Positions 30,641 through 35,327 of a DNA stretch of 35,327 nucleotides are shown piece after piece. Below the pieces are notes generated by a model. The model was not told where the DNA came from and did not search any database. It saw only the letters and a program-made list of their open reading frames with translations. Made by a program: the position numbers and the translations under genes. This stretch comes from Silene noctiflora. Taxonomy: Eukaryota; Streptophyta; Magnoliopsida; Caryophyllales; Caryophyllaceae. How positions within the stretch are numbered: position 1 is the stretch's first letter; each line of letters opens with the position of its first letter. The stretch is from assembly GCA_009801015.1 (NCBI GenBank), contig VHZZ01005261.1, forward strand, positions 16,229-51,555, read 5' to 3'.

Positions 30641-33600
30641 ATGCTGAAGTTTCAATTACTAATTCCAAGAATTTCTGTATTATCACCCAATAAAATTTGC
30701 AACTTTCACCCAAGAAATCCATCATCTTTGATCACAGTAACTAAATTATCATCAATTAATTCAAAAATGGGGTATCATACGACACCGTCTCATGCATCAA
30801 AGTACTTGTTTAGACAACTTTTTGAGAAGGATTCTTCTACTTATACTTACCTTCTTGCTGATGTTTCTCACCCTGATAAACCTGCGTTGGTTTGACTCTC
30901 TTTTCTCTCTTTTAATTTCGACAGTTAGTCTCTTTTAAGACACATATCCGTCTTCTTTTGTCTATCTATCCTATTTGACCCGTTTTAAGTTTACGACAGA
31001 CATGCCCGTCCTATTATTTGGGGACAAAGTTTTGATTTTTTTTTTATTGTTGTATGATTTTTGTGAATTGTTTTTTTTTTCTATGTCTGATAAAGTTATG
31101 ATCTTGGTTTGATTTGGGTATTTGTGTATGATGGGGTTCTTGCAATTGATCTTATTTGAAATCGTCATAAGCTTAATTTAAGACGACCTTTTTTCATGCT
31201 ATATGATTCACTTTGATAGATATAATGATTATGCTGTAAGCTGACAGTTTTAAGTAAGACTAGCTCATTAATATGAATTACTCCCTCCGTCTCAATCAAT
31301 TGTTTACCTTTTTATTCTTTGCGAGGTATTTTAATCAAAGGTAAACAAATGAATAGGACGGAGGGAGTATAATTTATTTCCGCTCCTTTCTTTCATGTGA
31401 TTTACTTGTAGTTGTTGGACTATAATCCCAGACTTTTCTAGTTTTTGATTGTTGAATTTTGATTAGGACAGATAGGGGATATACAAGATCACTTGATGTG
31501 TATGTTTTAGTTTGTCTGATGTTGCAGTCATTGTTATTGTGTTTGTATTTTTTAGTGCTCGCATTTTTTCTCTTTGGATTTAAAGTTGATGACTTTTATA
31601 CTTGTGCTTCGGTTGTTGTATTGGGGACAGTGTTGTAGGAACTAGGAAGTTTAGGGAAAACTCAGGAGCAAGGTTAGGATCGCGTCCATGAATCCCTCAG
31701 TTGGTAGCAAAATTCACGCAATTTTTTTTTTCTTGTATGAGATGCATACGGAGGATTACTGAAGGGGTGTTTTGAACTTGAGCCACAGCGTAACCAATGC
31801 AATCACAATCTGTAGAACTGTTCTTTTAATATTTGGGATTCTGGGGTTGCATTGCGACCCGATTCTCTTACTTACCTCCCCTGTTAGCATGGTAACTTAT
31901 CATATCGCTTTATTTGTTTTTCATAGGAGTGGAGACCTCGGTGGGAATGGATTTGCTGGGGTCTAATACTCCAGTTTCTCACAAATTCCGAATCTTTATA
32001 CTTTCACGATTAAGGAAATTCTTGATTTAAACTTGAAAAATTTGGTTTCAGTTTTCATGTTTCTTCTGAAATCCTCTTCTCTAAATTTTAAAGAATGAGG
32101 TTCAACTTCATTCCTAATGTGATAGTTCCTGCTCAGGTTGTTTGATGTATATTCTACTGCATATGTGAGTGATCCACTAGGTGATTATATGTTGGGTTTT
32201 GTTAACCTTTTCTCTTATACGTCTTAATTAACGAGCCACTGGCAGAAACTACCTATACGATGCACTGACCTAATTTATCACTGCAGCTGATAGACCCAGT
32301 GGACAAGACAGTAGACAGGGATCTTTCCCTCATTCAAGAGCTTGGGCTGAATCTCATATATGCTATGAACACACATGTACATGCTGATCATGTCACTGGA
32401 ACAGGACTTCTCAAGGTATTATGGTTTTCGTTCCACAGAATTATTCATTTTATTTATGAGGAAATGACAAGTAATACAAGTCAATGTAGCCACTTATTCA
32501 TCTTGTGCTGTTTTTTTTTTTTTTTTTTTCATGTTCAGACTAAAGCCCCTGGTGTAAAATCTGTCATTTCCCGAGCAAGCAATGCAAAAGCTGATCTTCT
32601 GGTAGAATCCGGTGACAAAATTTTTCTCGGTGACCTTTCTTTGGAGGTAAGGAAACATACTGTTCCCGATTTTTTTTCACATCGTATATTTTATGTGCTG
32701 TTATCCTGTAAAGAAATTGTTTAGTTTAAATAGAGCTGTAGAGGTGACAAGGAACTTTTGTGCCTCATCTTCATCATATATGAGCTAAACTTCAACATTA
32801 GGAAGTGAGTTAACAAGAACACATTTTTACAGAATGGACAGCATGGTATATTGGTATACAATCGCAGTATTTGTTGCGAATTGCTGTTGCGTTCCATGAT
32901 CGCACCAGATAAACCGTATAGGTCTACTTACTGTAGTATAGGCTTCATTAGTTGGTTTATCGGCGCAAGTATCAGTCAATATTGGCTATGTTTGGCAACC
33001 CTTTATGTCGGAAAATATTGTCATGTAACTGACAATAATGTCCCTGGTGGACAGAGTTAAAAGAAGATACAAGCTCAGCATGAGTTGTGCAGCCTCTAGA
33101 GTAGAATCTTAGAGATTTAATAATAACCTTGAAATTAAATGGGCATGATTCTGTTTTCCGTGTTCCAACTTATGAAACTAGTTCTCCTGTATGGTATCAC
33201 TGCCAATTTCAGGTTCGTCCCACTCCTGGCCACACTGCTGGGTGTGTGACATATGTTACAGGAGATGGGCCAGATCAACCACAACCAAGGATGGCATTTA
33301 CAGGGGATGCTCTTCTCATACGTGGGTGTGGGCGAACAGATTTTCAGGTTCTTTTTTCTTTTAAGACGTTTGATTTATCGTTTAGTTAACTGAACAGTGA
33401 AATTAAAACTAAAACTAAAACTGAAGTCAAATTCCTCTTCAGATTTAGATTTAATCAGTTTATGGTATAATGTGTCTGTCAGGGTGGAGATTCAGCTCAG
33501 CTCTATAAATCGGTGCATTCAGAAGTAAGAAACTAAATATCTACTTATTATGTTACGTGCAATTTGATAATCACTTCATCTCATTTATAGTCCTCATTTG

Positions 33601-34805
33601 AATGTCATGGTCAAATGATGATAAGAAAATAGATTTTACATTGTGAGTTGTAACTTGTAACTAGAAACATATTTCGAGAAAATGAGAAACTAATGGGTAG
33701 TTCAATTTACTACTTGGTCAAACAAGGACGATAAAAATGGGATGAAGTTAGAAATTTAGAACTACATGAGATTTTCATCAAACTGAGATAAAATTTGTAT
33801 CGTCTCATGGCAACAGATTTTTACCTTGCCAAAGGAGACATTGATATATCCCGCTCATGACTACAAGGGTTTTACAGTTAGTACTGTGGGTGAGGAGATG
33901 CAATATAATCCTCGCTTGACAAAAGATGAGGTAATGTTCTGCTTTCTCTATTTCTTCCCTTTTCGCAATCATGCAACTTCAAACCATTGATTCTATAGTG
34001 GGAAAGAATTACGTTGTTTGTAGACGCTGTTTGTTTACCATTTTTATGTTTGGCTTGTGGTGTTAATCAATATTCAATACATTGGCGTGCTAAATATCAA
34101 CTAAGTTTTGATAAGCTTGTGGAATTTTTTGCAGGAAACTTTCAAGACCATCATGGAAAGTAAGTTCTGCAAATCATAGCACTACTGAACATGTTTATTT
34201 TCCTTAGCTGATCAACTTTATTGATTCATTGTTTGTGTTTGTGATAAAAGAAATAGAACAAAATGGTTCACTAAATTACTCTCCCATGTGAATTTACATA
34301 TTGAAGTACAGTATGCAAATGAGTCTTTCAGGTTGGGTACAATTCTACTCAGGTCGGGCATGATTGCAATTTGGTCGGGTCGGGTCTCTTGGGTTTGAGT
34401 ATGACTTGATGAGTTATTTGTCAGGTCGTTTTGGGGAAGTGAAATTTGAGTCTAGTCACTTTGATTTTTGGGTCATATTAGGGTGCCAGTCGGATTTGGT
34501 TTGGTTTGGTTTGGTTAGTCGGGTTTGGTCAGTTTATGTAGGCAGCTAGGCTTATTTCGGAGCAGCAGGGCTGCAATTCCTGGCACCATTTTCATTATGG
34601 GTTTGTGAGTTTAAAATACACGAGTTAGACTTGGCACAATTTTAGGCATAATTTTGTTACTTGTTACAGAGTTTTAGAAAGGTTGAAGTTTGAAATTGTC
34701 TTGGTTATGGCAGACCTAAAGCTGGCATACCCGAAGATGATAGACGTAGCAGTTCCAGCAAACATGGTCTGTGGCTTGCAAGATCTTCTTGAAAAAGCTG
34801 TGTGA
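30641..34805 (+). CDS. ETHE1: Persulfide (sulfur) dioxygenase ETHE1, mitochondrial
   Basis: Eight exons, 30641-30889, 32287-32415, 32539-32646, 33213-33347, 33483-33524, 33817-33930, 34135-34159 and 34714-34805, in phase: 894 nt, 297 aa, the family length (Arabidopsis about 294). It oxidises glutathione persulfide to sulfite in mitochondrial H2S and cysteine breakdown; metallo-beta-lactamase fold with one Fe(II). Residues 1-42 lack acidic residues and have Arg, Lys, Ser and Leu (transit peptide); Met43 starts the conserved part. THVHADH (112-118), PGHTAGC with His169, TGDALL with Asp194, RGCGRTDF (199-206) and YPAHDYKG with His235 are all intact; the Fe ligands are inferred to be His113, His169 and Asp194. 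The donor after exon 1 is weak (TTG|GTTTGA), but PAL|LIDPVDK matches the family. Confidence 0.95.
31281..31367. mobile_element. Stowaway MITE, 87 bp, in ETHE1 intron 1
   Basis: Textbook ends CTCCCTCCGTCTC and GGACGGAGGGAG, with TA on both sides (31279-31280 and 31368-31369). The inside pairs as GTTTACC...GGTAAAC. It lies in the 1397-nt intron 30890-32286; the rest of that intron shows no gene. Confidence 0.92.
34160..34713 (+). other. ETHE1: ETHE1 intron 7 with decayed GGTCGGGT-rich insertion
   Basis: From about 34330 to 34560 the intron changes to G/T-rich DNA with repeated GGTCGGGT and TTTGGTTTGG words, unlike the AT-rich flanks. This resembles the 29990-30250 stretch and is probably a degraded transposon. 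No ends or TSD are readable. It gives a chance ORF at 34364-34549. Confidence 0.4.
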
Positions 34806-34984
34806 AATTCCTTTCTGAATTCCTGCAATTCAACAACATTACTTTTCTAATGACATCAAAGGTAGTACTTAAACTGAAGTCTCATGGAGCAGAACGACTG
34901 AACATACATACGATTGTCGGGCACAGAAGTATAGGGGTACGGGCCTATTTGTTAACTTATTGATATCTAGCTTGGGTGTGTATA

Positions 34985-34994
34985 AATAAATAAA
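34985..34994 (+). terminator. ETHE1: ETHE1 poly(A) signal
   Basis: AATAAATAAA lies 180 bases after the stop codon, an ordinary 3'UTR length in plants. T-rich stretches follow within 40 bases. Confidence 0.5.
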
Positions 34995-35079
34995 GACAGT
35001 TCTACTGTCATCAGAATGATTAATTAAAGTGCACCTTGCTTGTTATGGACTAATACAGAGTAATGTTTGCCGAGTAAGT

Positions 35080-35190
35080 TTTGCTCAAGATCGTCTCAAG
35101 TTAAAACATCTCACAATAATCCTTCTTCCATTTTAACCTTATTTAAACCGATTGTAAGAGCCGTCTTAACTTAAGACGATCTTAAACAAA
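35080..35190. repeat. Inverted AGACGATCTTA / AAGATCGTCTCAAGTT words downstream of ETHE1
   Basis: AAGATCGTCTCAAGTTAAAA at about 35088 and TTAACTTAAGACGATCTTAA at about 35166 are near-perfect inverted arms around 70 bases of filler, a small foldback like the others in this window. No TSD was established. Confidence 0.5.
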
Positions 35191-35258
35191 GACTTCGTAG
35201 TTTGTACGTGGGATGTTTGCCACTTTCGAAATCATATAGAATAATTTCGTGGCCTANG

Positions 35259-35327
35259 ATCTGATACCACTTGTAGGAAATATCGGTATATTTCATCAAG
35301 AAATTTTTAGGATTATAACGAAATTAT
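35259..35327 (-). mobile_element. Retroelement edge: tRNA-Met-type PBS next to a presumed LTR end
   Basis: Read on the minus strand, the DNA ends ATTTCCTACA, then two bases, then TGGTATCAGAT, one base short of the plant initiator tRNA-Met primer site TGGTATCAGAGC. An LTR normally ends in CA just before its PBS, so the LTR would lie at 35272 and beyond the window, on the minus strand. No gag or pol is seen to the left, where the internal region should be, so this is a truncated piece or chance. An ambiguous base lies at 35257. Confidence 0.4.

Noticed and set aside
34364..34549. Plus-strand 61-codon ORF in ETHE1 intron 7
   Set aside because: It arises from GGTCGGGT/TTTGGTTTGG low-complexity DNA inside an intron.

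Overview
The window is nuclear DNA from a eudicot plant. The genes have many short AT-rich GT-AG introns, their products are plant families (Nup98-type nucleoporin, NTMC2 type 6 C2/SMP protein, plant ETHE1), and the non-coding sequence is full of plant DNA transposons: Stowaway, Tourist-like, hAT and MULE, several with readable target-site duplications (TSDs). I lean towards Caryophyllales from the repeat style, but this is weak and not a claim. There are no rRNA genes, CRISPR arrays or bacterial features. Exon coordinates were read by hand from splice signals, reading phase and remembered family similarity.

Layout. (1) 1-5550: two tandem paralogous genes for single-pass membrane proteins with His/Gly/Cys-rich tails (103-690 intact; 4401-4925 with a 1-base frameshift). 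The 3' flank of the first copy holds a roughly 2.1 kb inverted-repeat-bounded insertion, and inside it a 1224-bp MULE with a perfect 9-bp TSD and six 23-bp palindromes. Between the paralogues lies a Tourist-like MITE inserted into another copy of its own family. (2) 5757-15540, minus: a complete NUP98 gene, 12 coding exons giving 992 aa, plus a 5'UTR intron; its introns hold a hAT element and Stowaway MITEs. (3) 15540-17700: AT-rich intergenic DNA with MITEs. (4) 17727-24495, minus: a complete NTMC2T6-type gene (12 exons, 688 aa; TM anchor, SMP, C2). (5) 24500-26900: mostly unassigned, with one orphan coding-like exon. (6) 26901-28897, minus: a three-exon gene for a 211-aa Cys- and Arg-rich membrane protein with an N-myristoylation-type start; intron 1 carries a nine-copy, roughly 76-bp minisatellite. 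(7) 30641-34805, plus: a complete ETHE1 persulfide dioxygenase gene (8 exons, 297 aa), divergent from (6). (8) The right edge at about 35259-35327 looks like the PBS/LTR junction of a retroelement cut off by the window; one N lies at 35257.

The genes do not form a functional unit. NUP98 acts at the nuclear pore, NTMC2T6 probably at membrane contact sites, and ETHE1 in mitochondrial sulfur catabolism. The closeness of NTMC2T6 and ETHE1 matches what I recall of the Arabidopsis neighbours At1g53590 and At1g53580, so this block may be old microsynteny. The least described items are the His/Gly-rich pair, the palindrome-bearing MULE, the self-nested MITE and the intronic minisatellite.
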